Of a stretch of 64,000 nt of DNA, positions 44,701 to 56,699 are shown one piece after another. The number at the start of each line of letters is the position of its first letter. The first letter of the stretch is position 1. The notes under the pieces are model-generated. The model was given only the letters and a program-made list of their open reading frames with translations. It searched no databases and was not told the DNA's origin. Made by a program: the position numbers and the translations under genes. Source of the stretch: Phalacrocorax aristotelis (taxonomy: Eukaryota; Chordata; Aves; Suliformes; Phalacrocoracidae); the NCBI RefSeq assembly GCF_949628215.1, contig NC_134311.1, positions 21,390,582 to 21,454,581 on the forward strand. The letters run 5' to 3'.

Positions 44701-47700
44701 CAGTTTTTTTTGTCTGCCTGAGCTCACCAGTTATGACTATTTCAGTACTCTGCACCACTGATTCCACTTACTGCTTGGCACTTAGTACACAATTAGTTCT
44801 GGTGCTTGTTTGACAGCCTCAGAGCCTCAACATGTGGCACTGCTTTGGCCCTAGCACTTCCCTTGAATTTTCATACTGTACATCTAAAGTAGATCTGTCA
44901 CTGACTTTGTGTGTGATGTCATTTCCCCTCAAAACACAGTTCTAGTGCATCAGTGGGCTGACTGAGTTTTCCAGGCTTGAATTCACTCATCATCAGATTG
45001 GCTTTTTACACTTTGGGAAATAATGTGCTCAATATCTAATGAGACTCAAAAAAAAAAAAAAGGGGGGAAAAAGCCCATGCAAATAAAAAGAAAAAACTGC
45101 ACACACCCCCCAAAAAAAACCCCTCTTCAACCTAGTAGCTGTGGTGTGCAAAAAACTATCAATCCTTTCCATTTTGAACAAAGAGTCCATTTCTGCCCTG
45201 AACAGACTGAAAATATTTGTGTTGCTTTTAACTGGCTCACTTGAATTTAATTTGACAAGTAGATGATGAAGCTTGTAGGGACAGCCCTTTGGATGAATTG
45301 TTAAATCTGTAATTACTTCCAAGATACCACCTTTTTGGTACATTTTGAGAGATACATCAGTAAGCCCCCTTATTCTTAGCTTTGCAATTCTTTATGCAAA
45401 TTCGTATTGTGTAAAAATTGGGTGTTGCAACAACAGAATTCTTCTGAACATGAAGATACAGTATGTTTTAGTTCTCGAGGTCTTTTTTTTCTACAGAAAT
45501 GGTTTACAAGTTTTAAACTGAAATGAAATACTGTTTAATGGGAGCAGGGAACTAGTTATAACTTGTCAACATAATACTATTTGATATTTGTGCTGTGTTT
45601 GTTTTGCAAAGCACAGAATTTTCTTAATTTTTTTTTCTTTTTTGGTGACACTAGCAAGGCCTGCTGAGTGATCCTTGTAACTGCTTTTTTCCTGTTTTTT
45701 TTTTTCTGACAGACCTCTCTTCATTGGGAATTACTTTGAATTTCAATCCTGAAATCTGTATTAATACTTTAATGATACTGCTTTTTTTTTCTGCATAAGT
45801 ACTTTGATATATGCTCACAAAATTCAATTTGTCCTTACTTGAACAGAATATGAATACAAAATGAGGCTTGCTGGGGTGTCCAGTACATGGCTTCCTTGAG
45901 TCATCATAAATTCACAGGCTTTTTTTGTCGTGGTGGCAAAATGAGTCGAGGGAGGAAAAAGGTAGAACTCTGAGGAATAGGCAGATGTGTGAGATGAGAT
46001 GCAGAACAGAGAATTTGAGGGTGCTGCCAGGTGGAGGCAGGGGGGGTTGTCTTCTGCACATCTTCTTCCACCCCCTTCTTGCAAACCTCTTCCAGCAGCT
46101 TCCAGTCTTGCTCCAGGACCAACAGGTGCCCTTTTCTTCCCCAGTAAAGCAGCATCCTATGAGTACAGCTGCTTCTGTTCATTTCCCTTGGCAGTGACCC
46201 AGCTTTCCTTCTTTTGGCCAGTCAGCTGCTAGAAATAGGAAAAGAGAGGCAAAGGCTGTGGGCTCTAGTTACAAACCTGGGCCACTGGTAGAGGTGAGTG
46301 GCCAGGGAAAAGCTCCAGAGCTTGTCTTGTGTTGCTGGAGGCAGAGGACTGAGGACTTTCAGAAGGGTGGATTGCCTTCGTACATTCTCCAGCCATGCTT
46401 TTCTGTAAGGAAACACTGGGGAGGTTGCTCCAGCTGCACTCTGCTTGGCCTCAACGTAAGCAGAGCGGGCGAGCTGCCTCTTTTGCCTATTTTGAGCTAG
46501 CTGTAGCAGGGTAGCTGGGTATTCACAAAACCAATTCTGATGAAAAGATTTCATTCTAGACTTTCAGTGACATATAACAGTAATAGCTTGTTTGCTTAAT
46601 ACAAAGCTCGTTAGATTTTGTGGAAATGTGTACGTAACCATTTAAGTAAAAAGGGAATTTGGATATTTTATTTAATTCATATTTATCACTGGAAACAGTT
46701 TGGCATCTTATGGATGGAATTATAATCTGAGAGTTTTTAGTTATTAAAGAAGAAGAAGATTTATTTATACTGTAATCTCCCAAAGGACACAACTATTCCC
46801 ACTGAATGAAGTATGCTGCTATTGTTGGTAGACTTGGTCTTGCTCAGAAAGCCAAGACGATGACTAAATCAGACAAAAATAAGTTTCCTCTTAGATTTCC
46901 CACCTGCTCCTTTACCTTGAAAATATTTTTTTCCCGTCTTCCTTTCTTGTTGAGGCAGGTGTAATGAGGTTTTGTGGAAACTGAGAGTATACAAAGAGAG
47001 TCTTCTTTAAGCTGAGGCTTGATTGATTATGGAGAGGGCTTCAGTTAGTGAATTGTAGAACAGCTGGCAAATACTAGTAGGTAAGGTTCCTTGTCCTGTG
47101 TTATACAGGAGACAAATGGGCTGACAATCATCTCTGTGTAGCCTTTGGATGTATGAACCTGATATCAAAGGTTAAACGAGTGTTCAGAGGTCCTGAAGTA
47201 CCTCTGGCTGTTTCTATCTTGTCATTGAAATCCTGCCCAAACTAACCAAAACAAAATTTGGTACTTGTCAGAACCAAGGGAGTACAAGGTTTCAACGTGA
47301 GCTCATGTCACATTTCTCACATAGTGTAATGAAATAATTTTTAAAAAAAAGTTCTCTTCCCTGGGTTTGAAAGGAAAATCTGTCAGATGGTTTTAGGTGG
47401 AGAGAGAGGAGAAAAATTATGTATTTGGTATGGAAGTAATTTCAGTATGCGTTCCCAAATTATATTTCTAGATGCATTATCTTTTGCTTTGAACTTGCGC
47501 TGACATCAATCCTGAAAAGGCCCACTGTGTTTTAGTGAATTTAAGACTATTGCCGTAAGTCACACATTTTAAAGCAGCAACATCAGGGTTACACTTATTC
47601 TTTCAGAAAACAAACGTATGCACCTGTAGGAATCCTGTTCCACATTGTCCTGCTAATAGGAGAGTCTCTCCATGGTGACAGCGTAACTTTGTGAGCACAT

Positions 47701-50700
47701 ATGAATTGATATTGTGAATTTAGCACTTGTTGCTATAGGTATCCTATTCTGAAAAATGTCAAAGGTGGAAAAACAATCCCAGCTCAGTAATTTGAGTTTT
47801 ATTTTATCTGGATGTTTTTGGAATCCATGCTTTCCCCTGTATTTCATGTTGCTGAGTGCTTTAGGATATTCACAATGGACAACAGGTAGGAAAATGTTGG
47901 TCCAGTGGTGTCCTTTAGTCAGTGTGGTGTGCACAGACAACTAAGATGCATAATTATTTAGGTAAGAGAAGGAATATGAGTATGTGGACAATAAGCCTTT
48001 GTTCTTTATAGGCTAATATGCAAAATCTGTATTTACAGATCTTTGTTGTCCTAAAATTCCACATAATTGTGATTTTTTTTTCAGTATTAAGCCTTTCCAT
48101 AGATAGACAATTACCTTGCTCTGAGCCATATGTCATAAATAATGATAGACAAAACAACTAATGATGGTTATTACTGAATAATTATGAGAGTTTAATGATG
48201 TATTGCGGCCAAAATGTAAAGGACATGATTTTCATTTATTCCAGAGTTGCTTTGCCCTCCCTTAGGCATAGGAAAGGTCTTTCAAGAAGTAGTAAAGGAG
48301 ACTAGGTATCAAAAAGAAAGGATAGTGTAAACAGGATTATAGTCCAATGTTTCTTCAACAGCCTTTAAATCACAGTGAAAACAAGTCCTTTTTTCAGTTG
48401 TGAAGCAGAATTGTCTTCTGCTTCCCAGACTGGAGCCTTTGAAAAGACCTTAAGGAAATAAATTTAAATTAATATGGTGGAGAGGATTATATTTTCCAAG
48501 TCAGGTTAAGTATTTTATGTCATATTTTATAATTGAAAAGAAACAAGGGCTACAATTTTAGTGTTGTAATAGTGGCGGTACTGATTAATAGTAGGTAAGA
48601 CCTGGTGGTTTTTTGGTAGCTTTGCAATAGGAAAACCTGCTGAAATAAAAATTATAAGTCAATGTGTTTCTTTTTGTATATTGAGTACCATGACCTGCTA
48701 ATGTGGAAGATCATCTCTATCACGGGTAGAAGAGCTTCCCTGGGTATAAGTGGAATTCCATCCTCTTGATAGAAATACACAAAACACTTTTCTAATGCTG
48801 TTTTAATGCTGCAGCAGGGACATGTCAGCTGCAGGAACACTGACACAGATTTGAAAATGCTGTTCGCATACTCCAGCCAGTTGGGTGGTAGCTGAATCCT
48901 ATTTTAAGGTGATGATAACTTTTGATTTGCTATTCAAGGAAGATGTTCTTGTTATCAGTAATAGGCTCCTCTTAAGCTATTGTAGTGAAATGCATTGTGG
49001 TGTGTATAGGACCAGTTCTGTATATATATATGCCTTTATCTTCTTTATTGTTTTATATGCCTGAATCACAAGCCATGTGAGAAAGGAGAAATTTTTGCTG
49101 TAAAGATAAAGAAGGGGGTTTAGGCCTCATTTTTTACATTAAAGCTATGTTGGTCCATGAGACTCTCAGACGTTTTTTCTGACAGTATGAAAGATCACTA
49201 AATGGACCAACCCAAAGCAATTATAAATTACACACAAAAATAGCAGAGACTAAGTGAAGAGGTCGCTATTGAACAGTAAGCATCTGGGACATGAGTGAAT
49301 AGCATCATTTAAACAGAAAAGCGATGCAAAAGAACAGGCCATCTTCAGCAGAGTCTGTCGGCAGTATGATAGCCAGGGTCCTACTTCAGTCTCTTTCTCC
49401 CCATGAGATAGCAAGTATCTTGCTTGGAGCTTTTTGACAAGTTTCAAATTCACTGGTTTTTTTTAACTTTCAGTGAAGAAACGCCCTTTGAGTCCTTTCA
49501 CTTCATGCAGTTTTCTTCTGAAAATGGACAGTGGGATGAGGAGAAAAGGGAGCAGAGAAAGTGTGGTCTTTCCAGTGAATCTAAGTGACCTGCCTCACCA
49601 ACCAAGACCAAATCCAGTTGTGAGTGATGGGGAGGAATTAAAGAGGAGTGTGTGCCACAATCATGCTTCTGGCAGCCCTGTCCCACAGCAAAAAGCATAC
49701 AAGCTCCCCAGGCACTGCTGTCTGGCCCCCAGCACTCTCCTAGACCTTCAGGAAAGGTGGATTACTACAACACATTCAAAACTCTCTGGGTTTAAATCTT
49801 ACATGACTTGTGAGACAGGTTTCTTTCTGATTGAGAGGAATAACTTGCATGTATTTGGTGTCAGGGACACAGAAAGGATGTCTGTGTGCCCTGAGGGATA
49901 TGAAAGTTGCTCATGAGGTACACATCACCTGCAGAAGGATCTCTTGAAATATCACACCTCCTTCAGGCTGTTTTACTGTTTTATCTACCCTGAATCAGTT
50001 AGCATATCTAATCAAAAGAAAGAAGCGTAATTTCATTTGTGGAAAAAATCTTATGTACTGTTACTGAAAATGGTTTGGTGAATGACTATAAACATGGGCA
50101 TATATAGAGACTAGTATAGTCAGTGCATGTTAGGGGGAAAAATGTCTGAGATATATTTTCTACTTCTATATGTTATATATCTCTGTGTGTGTGTAATTCA
50201 AGCACAGAGCATCAAGAGCAACTTCCGGATGTTTCATTTTCAGAATTAACAGATATTGAACTAGTAACTTATATTTCTGCACAACTATAAATTATTTTAT
50301 CTACCTTTTATGGTTTGTACGTGGGATGCTACTATCTATTGCAAGTGTTCATCTTCCGTCCTTTGCTAGGCATGACATCACACATCTGAGGCAGATCACT
50401 ATATTCTTTTCCATCCTGAGGGAATTGGCTGATACAGCATGTGAGCTTTTGTATCAGGGTTTGCAATTGATAAGTAAGGATGTAACTGCCTCTAGTTGTC
50501 AAGTTGACAGTAAGAGATGTAATGCTTTCCATGCTGTGCTGGACCTGCTGTACATTCTGCACATATTTTTCCCTCACTCCCTCCTGCACAGAGGATGCTT
50601 CTCTGGAATTTGGAGGTGTCCAGTGGAGTAGTGAGAGCTGCCAGACCTCAGGACTGAGGGGGATGTTGGCAAGAACGATGAAGTTACGCAGATGAAAAAA

Positions 50701-51870
50701 GAGCTGAGGTGACACACACCGGATTCATTACTGCAGGGACACAGACACCATCTGGGTCAGAGTCCAGGTTTGTCTGACAGTTCATGTCATTGCACAGAGC
50801 AACTTCAGACCGAAGACTCTCATGTGGGGAAAATGAACTGCAGTAGCTGCTAAGGAGTTTGATTTATGAGGCAAAAGAGCTGTCACTCCCGAGCATTCCT
50901 CAGGGGCCCAGTGGGGCTACCTCTGCAGTGCGTACCACCGAACCATCTCTAGGCCATATGGCATGGCTGGTGTTTGTAAATAAGCAAACAGTATCTCAGA
51001 ACTTCAGGTGCTATGCCAGATATTTTGCCAGCATGTCTCCTTGAAAGGAAAACCAATAAGAGTTAATGTCCTCTGCCAGATAAACTTTAAAAGAAAGTAA
51101 GTTGAAATTTCCAGCTGAAGCTTTTTTGTAGAACATATACTACAGCACCTGTGAGTTACATGCTGAAGACAACTATAAGTAATAGGGGAAACAAAACTCA
51201 TTTCCGTCCTCAACAAAGTTTTAGAACAAACAGAAAAAGTATTTTCCTCCTTTTTTAGGCATTCACATTAATAACATTTTTTATAAGTTGCATTAAAAAA
51301 TTAATTCCATTTTTAATTCAAACTGTTGAAGTAATTTCCAGCACAAACACCACATCTTTTTAATTAAAATAGGAGAGGACCCTTTTTTATTTTTTTCTCC
51401 TTCTGTCCTTGGAGATTAAATGAACATGTTAGAGTCCCTGAAATTGCAGCAGAAATTTTTTAAAGTTAAACTATTGCCAGACAGTGGCATTAAGTAGCAA
51501 CTTGAGTATTGAAAGGGGAAAAGAATTTATTTCACAGCACCTATTAAGAAAACATAATGAAAAAAAATTCAAAAAAAAAGGAAAAAAAGCACTAAGGTTC
51601 CTAGGTTTGGTTTGCTTCTAAAAGCAGAGTACTTTATTGAACAAGCTGGAACTGCCTGAACTCAGCAGGTCACTTGAACTGTACTCTGTCTTTAAGAGGG
51701 AAAACCATAGCATTTTGTCTTTTCAACACAAAACTAATAATGCTACTAATGATGAGAAGTGTTTATACATGTGCGTGTGTACTTGTGCTGGGGAAGGGAC
51801 CAATGCCAAGACATTATTTGTGGCCCATTGATATTTTTCAAAGTCTTTTTTATGGTTCTGGGTGACTTGT
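44701..51870. other. Long gene-poor interval
   Basis: About 7 kb of mostly AT-rich unique sequence. Low-complexity runs occur at 45047-45120 (A, G and C homopolymers), 49021-49032 (TA)n and 50180-50194 (TG)n. Two places stand out: a G+C-richer patch at about 45900-46550 with frames open on both strands, and a 147-codon frame at 49473-49916 behind a splice-acceptor-like TTTTTTTTAACTTTCAG. Neither resembles a protein I know. No named repeat or RNA gene was recognised. Confidence 0.5.
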
Positions 51871-51899
51871 GCTGTAACTTGCCTTATGGGACTTTCTCC

Positions 51900-52588
51900 G
51901 CTAACAATTTTCTGCTAATAAGCTGGTGAGACACCATACTAAGCACTGAGGTCAGAGCAATGACAACCACAACAGGGAGAAGTGCTCCCATGCTGGATGT
52001 TGTCAGTTGTCACTGTTTTCAGGTACGGCTGTTTTTGTTGCTGAAGTATTCTACTCCCGTCTACCAGGAGCTGGCAATAGCAAGAACAGCTGTGCAAAGT
52101 GTGACCAAGTAGATGATGTGCTCAGGCTGGTTGAAGAGCGACAAGATGAAGTAGAAAGGTTAAGGAGTATCAGGGAGTCTGAGAAAGAGATAGACTGGTG
52201 GACCCATGCTCTGCCCTCCCTGAGACAGAACCAGGAACATCCACCCAAAAAAACACAAGATAAAGGGCATCCTCTATCGTCCCTGTACCAGGCAGAGAAC
52301 AGCAACTTAAAGGAAAGGAGTGAACGGAGACAAGTCTATGCTTGGTGTGGCAGGTCATCCTCCTCCATGTCTACCTCACCTTCCCAGGTGCCTCCCTGTA
52401 CAAGAGATATGAGGCTCTGATGGTGGAATGTCGGACAGTTAATGATGTGGATGACGGTCCATCTACACTAGAACTGTTGCTCTATAGGTTAGAAAGACCT
52501 ATGCTCTGCATTATGACCACCTCCATGAGGAAGAAATTTTGGGTTATAGTTGTAGGTGACTCCCTTCTGAGAGGAACAGAGGTTCCAA
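51900..52588 (+). mobile_element. CR1 LINE 5' part with broken ORF1 (interrupted by ERVL)
   Basis: The + strand encodes CR1 ORF1 protein. CAKCDQVDDVLRLVEERQDE and ERLRSIRESEKEIDWW form the coiled-coil-like region, and after a frameshift near 52400 come YKRYEALMVE and FWVIVVGDSLLRGTEVPM, the start of the ORF1 esterase-like domain with its GDS motif. The frame is cut at 52588-52590 where retroviral LTR sequence begins; ORF2 of the same orientation resumes at about 58320. The left edge is uncertain because CR1 5' UTRs vary. Confidence 0.85.
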
Positions 52589-52881
52589 TGTGGGGGGGAG
52601 GGGAATCACCGCCGAAACAAACCGCATGCGACGCAGCCGCTCACCGACCCGACGCCGCACCTCCTCAGAGCTGCAAACTGCCCCCCCCCTTAATATCCTG
52701 GTTGTGGTGTCAGGTGGTATGGAATGAACCTGCCATTGGCCAGCCGGGGTCAGCTGCCCCCACCATGGCCCCGCCCCTCCCAGCCCCCTCCCCCGCCACG
52801 CAGCAGAGCGTGGGAAGCTGGGAAGGTAGCCAAACCCCACAGTGAGGAGAATTAACCCCTTCTCAGCCAAAACCAGCACAT
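52589..52881 (-). repeat. ERVL 3' LTR (partial)
   Basis: On the minus strand it starts TGTGCTGGTTTTGGCTGAG at 52881, as bird ERVL LTRs do, and has a G+C-rich middle with GGGGCGGGGCC and CCAAT, then a TATA-like GATATTAAG at about 52692-52697. No AATAAA or ATTAAA box follows before the sequence stops near 52589, so the R-U5 part appears missing. The LTR is therefore treated as truncated, although the last bases by chance read CA. Confidence 0.75.
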
Positions 52882-52894
52882 TCTCCACCCCTTA
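52882..52894 (-). other. Polypurine tract
   Basis: Minus strand AAGGGGTGGAGAA directly precedes the TGTGCTGG start of the 3' LTR. This is the primer site for plus-strand synthesis in retroviruses, and its position fixes the LTR edge. Confidence 0.8.
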
Positions 52895-53279
52895 TTCCAT
52901 ACCATTTACACCATGCCCAGGTCCCATACCATCCAATACAACCTCAGTAACCACCTCCCCTCCCCTTCCCATCCTTTAACATAATACACAGCCATCATTC
53001 CCTTAGTCTATGGACCTTCCCTGTAAAATGTCCTTTAAAATGTCCATTGAGTTCACCCAGTCCATGACTCTGGGCTCCATCTGTCGTATCAGTCTTTCAG
53101 GGCGGGAGAGATGGTGTGTGGCGTTGGGTTGCTGCATACCGAGTCAGTCATCGTTCCATCACTGCTGCACTTAGCTTGTTTCACAGATTATCTTCCATGG
53201 GTTGGGAGACTCGTACTCTGATATCATTGATACAACACAGAGGTGACACACAGTATTATATAGCAGTTTGCATTGTGCC

Positions 53280-54150
53280 ATTCAGTTCATTGACTGTTTT
53301 CGCCCAAAATCAAATCCCCTTGAGGCACACATGGGATTTCTCCATCCTCCCGCATCACCCACGAAGTGCACCCAGGTCCTCGAGCAAAAGCAATCCCACG
53401 AATGGGTTTGCCTTTGCCGGAGGCAGGAAGAACCCAGACTGTTTTGCCCAGCATAATTTTTGCGTGCACTTCAGGGACTCTGTCCCTTTCCACAGTATGT
53501 AGGATTTCTGACTGGGCAGGGCCAGCTCAGTTGGCAGATCCCCTTGTGTTGACTAACCACGTGGCTTTTGCTAAATGTGTATCCCAGTGCTTGAATGTCC
53601 CACCCCCCCATTGCTCTCAGTGTAGTTTTTAACAGTCCATTGTACCGTTCAATTTTCCCAGAGGCTGGTGCGTGATAGGGGATGTGATACACCCACTCAA
53701 TGCCGTGCTCTTTGGCCCAGGTGTCTATGAGGCTATTTTGGAAATAAGTCCCGTTGTCTGACTCAATTCTCTCTGGGGTGCCATGTCGTCACAGGACTTG
53801 TTTCTCAAGACCCAGGATAGTGTTCCGGGCAGTGGCGTGGGGGACAGGATATGTTTCCAGCCAGCCGGTGGTGTTTCTACCATTGTAAGCACATGGTGCT
53901 TGCCTTGGCGGGTCTGTGGGAGTGTGATATAGTCAATTTTCCAGGCCTCCCCATATTTATATTTCAGCCATCATCCCCCATACCACAGAGGCTTTACCCG
54001 CTTCGCTTGCTTGATTGCAGCGCATGTGTCACATTCGTGGATAACCTGTGCAATAACATCCATGGTCAAGTCCACCCCTCGATCACGAGCCCACCTGTAT
54101 GTTGCATCTCTCCCTTGATGGCCTGAGGTGTCATGGGCCCACCAAGCTAG
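53280..54150 (-). pseudogene. ERVL pol: integrase region, frameshifted
   Basis: The N-terminal zinc-binding HHCC domain is present at about 54000-54150 (HDTSGHQG, then CDTC). The catalytic core keeps all three acidic positions by eye, split over frames: IDYITL (about 53930), SDNGT-type (about 53750) and GKIERYNG (about 53650). The C-terminal domain (GKTVWVLPASGKGKPIRG, about 53430) is in yet another frame. It would insert viral DNA into the genome but is broken by frameshifts. Confidence 0.85.
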
Positions 54151-54700
54151 AAATAGTTCACCCTTATGTTGCCAGTCCAGATCCACCTCAGCCACTTCAA
54201 TCTTGGCAGCCTGATCTACCTGCTGGTTGTTCCGATGTTCTTCAGTGGCCCGACTCTTGGGGACGTGAGCACCCACATGACGTACCTTTACAACCAGTTT
54301 CTCTACCCGGGCAGCAATATCTTGCCACAATGTGGCAGCCCAGATGGGTTTGCCTCTGCGCTGCCAGTTGTGCCGCTTCCACTGCCGTAGCCAGCCCCAC
54401 AAGGCATTTGCCACCATCCAGGAGTCAGTATAGAGATAGAGCACTGGCCACTTTTCCTGTTCAGCAATGTCTAAGGCCAGCTGGATGGCCTTTACCTCTG
54501 CAAACTGGCTCGATTCACCTTCTCCTTCAGCAGTTTCTGCTACTTGTCGTGTAGGACTCCATACAGCAGCCTTCCATCTCCGGTGCTTTCCCACAGAGTG
54601 ACAGGACCATCAGTGAACAGGGCAAACTGCTTTTCATCTTCTGACAGTTTGTTATAGAGTGGGGCTTCTTCAGCATGTGTCACCTCCTCCTCTGGTGATA
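54150..54700 (-). pseudogene. ERVL pol: RNase H region, frameshifted
   Basis: The RNase H acidic set is recognisable: FTDGP near 54620, QFAEVKAIQLAL near 54500, YLYTDSWMVANAL near 54430 and QQVDQAAK near 54210. The first lies in the frame of the 54540-54914 open stretch, the rest in that of 53971-54594, so one frameshift falls within the domain near 54560-54600. Confidence 0.88.
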
Positions 54701-55960
54701 ATCCAAAATCTTTGCCTTCTGGCCAGTCCATGATCACTTCCAAGATTCCTGGGTGACTGGGGTTTCCTACTCGAGCCCGCTGGGTGATCAGTGCAACCCA
54801 TTTACTCCACGTAGCATCAGTTGCATGGTGTGTAGAGGGGACGCTTCCTTTGAACATCCAGCCCAGCACTGGCAGTCGGGGTGCCAGGAGCAACTGTGCT
54901 TCAGTACCAACCACTTCTGAAGCAGCTCAAACCCCTTCATATGCTGCCAGTATCTCTTTTTCAGTCGGAGTATTGCGGGCTTCGGACCCTCTGTATCCAC
55001 AACTCCAAAACCCTAGGGGTCAACCTCGGGTCTCCCCTGGTGCTTTCTGCCAGAGGCTCCAGGTAGGACCATTCTCCCTGGCTGCCGTGTAGAGCACATT
55101 TTTTACATCTTGTCCTGCCCGGACTGGCCCAAGAGCTACAGCATGAACTATTTCCTGTTTAATCTGTTCAAAGGCCTGTCATTGCTCAGGGCCCCATTTA
55201 AAATCATTCTTCTTCCAGGTCACTTGATAGAGAGGGCTTACGATCAGGCTGTAATTTGGAATATGCATTCTCCAAAAACCCACAACGCCCAAGAAAGCTT
55301 GTGTTTCTTTTTTGCTAGTTGGTGGAGACATGGCTGCTATTTTGTTGATCACATCCATTGGGATCTGACGACGACCACCTTGCCATTTGATTCCTAAGAG
55401 CTGGATCTCTTGTGCGGGTCCCTTCACCGTACTTTGTTTTATGGCAAAACCAGCTTTCAGAAGGATTTGGACTATTTTCTCTCCTTCCTCAAAAACTTTT
55501 TCCGCTGTGTTGCCCCACACAATGATGTCATCAACGTATTGAAGGTGTTCTGGAGCTTCTCCCTGTTTTAATACAGTCTGAATCAGTCCATGGCAAATGG
55601 TAGGACTGTGTTTCCACCCCTGGCGCAGTCAATTCCAGGTGTACTGGACACCCCTCCAAGTGAAAGCAAACTGTGGCCTGCACTCTGCTGCCAGAGGGAT
55701 TGAGAAGAATGCATTAGCGGTGTCAGTTGTGGCATACCACTTGGCTGCCTTTGACTCCAGTTCGTATTGAAGTTCTAGCATGTCTGGCACAGCAGCACTC
55801 AACGGTGGAGTGACTTCATTCAGGCCACGATAATCTACTGTTAGCCTCCACTCTCCATTAGACTTCCACACTGGCCACATGGGACTGTTAAAGGGTGAGT
55901 GGGTCTTACTGATGAGTCCTTGGCTCCTCAGTTGGTGAATGAGCTCATAGATGGGGATCA
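54700..55960 (-). pseudogene. ERVL pol: reverse transcriptase, two in-frame TGA stops
   Basis: One reading frame runs from upstream of 55880 down to about 54540. It carries RT motifs: LTVDYRGLNEVTPPL near 55830, TTDTANAFFSIPL near 55700 (the first catalytic Asp) and the QYVDD box (YVDD codons at 55527-55538), followed by LLGIKWQGG and the thumb and connection. It is interrupted by TGA at 55629-55631 and 55179-55181. The first is one transition from CGA, as expected from CpG decay. The class III assignment rests on the NEVTPPL-type fingers motif and the LTR. Confidence 0.92.
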
Positions 55961-55975
55961 GTCTCCGTTGGTGCG

Positions 55976-56446
55976 CTATTGCTGCCAGTGCACTGTTGTG
56001 GTGGCGATCGGCACCTGTTGTTCTTTGACCTTCAGCAACCCCACCACAGAAGGCTCCTTTGAGAGACCGGGCAAGGTAGACAGCTGTTCAGTTTCCGCTG
56101 TCTCCAAGGCAGCTACACCCAAAGCCCACCTGTACCCTTTTGGGTCCTTGAAGTACCCTCTCCTGAGACAGTCTATGCCAAGGATGCACGGAGCCTCTGG
56201 GCCAGTCGCAATGGGGTGCTTCTGCCACTCATTGCCAGTGAGGCTCACTTCGGCCTCCAATGCAGTTAGCTCTTGGGATCCCCCTGTCACTCCAGCAATG
56301 CTGATGGGTTCTGCCCCTGTATAGTTTGATGGCATTAAGGTGCACTGTGCGCCGGTGTCCACTAAAGCTTTATACTCCTGTGGGCTGGACGTACCAGGCC
56401 ATTGGATCCACACAGTCCAGTAAGCCTGGTTATCCCTTTCCTCCAC
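55976..56446 (-). pseudogene. ERVL protease region
   Basis: An open stretch of about 156 codons with the aspartic protease active site ALVDTGAQCTLMPS near 56350 and the second conserved ILGIDCL segment near 56170. It is in a different frame from RT: a TAG ends it at 55976-55978 and a frameshift near there separates it from pol. The active-site Asp is intact. Confidence 0.92.
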
Positions 56447-56699
56447 CCGGCTGGAGGCAGGGCCCCTCTAGTCCTGATCATGGCAGTCACAACTCACTTC
56501 CTGTAAATGTGAATCAGGAGTCCCTCTATTACACTTAGAAATAAAATCTGCGCTTCTACTCCTCTGTCTGGGGACTTGCTCACTGGAAATTGGGGCAGCA
56601 GCTTTCCTGGAAGAGCCTCCCTGAGTGATTGGTCTTCCTTGCAGTCATGCACTCATGCCTCTAGGGTCGAGGTAGGCTTGCCACCCCCCTCTCCTCATG

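Noticed and set aside
50180..50194. (TG)n microsatellite
   Set aside because: Only about seven units; ordinary for vertebrate intergenic DNA.
50326..50715. Overlapping frames of 101 and 127 codons on opposite strands
   Set aside because: No recognisable residues or repeat hallmarks; likely chance.
52589..52590. CA end of the ERVL 3' LTR as a true element end
   Set aside because: No poly(A) box lies between the TATA-like site and this point, and no duplicated flank is found at the other side, so the LTR is more likely truncated here.
53851..54554. + strand frames of 91 and 151 codons
   Set aside because: They are the antisense shadow of the ERVL RNase H and integrase coding region.
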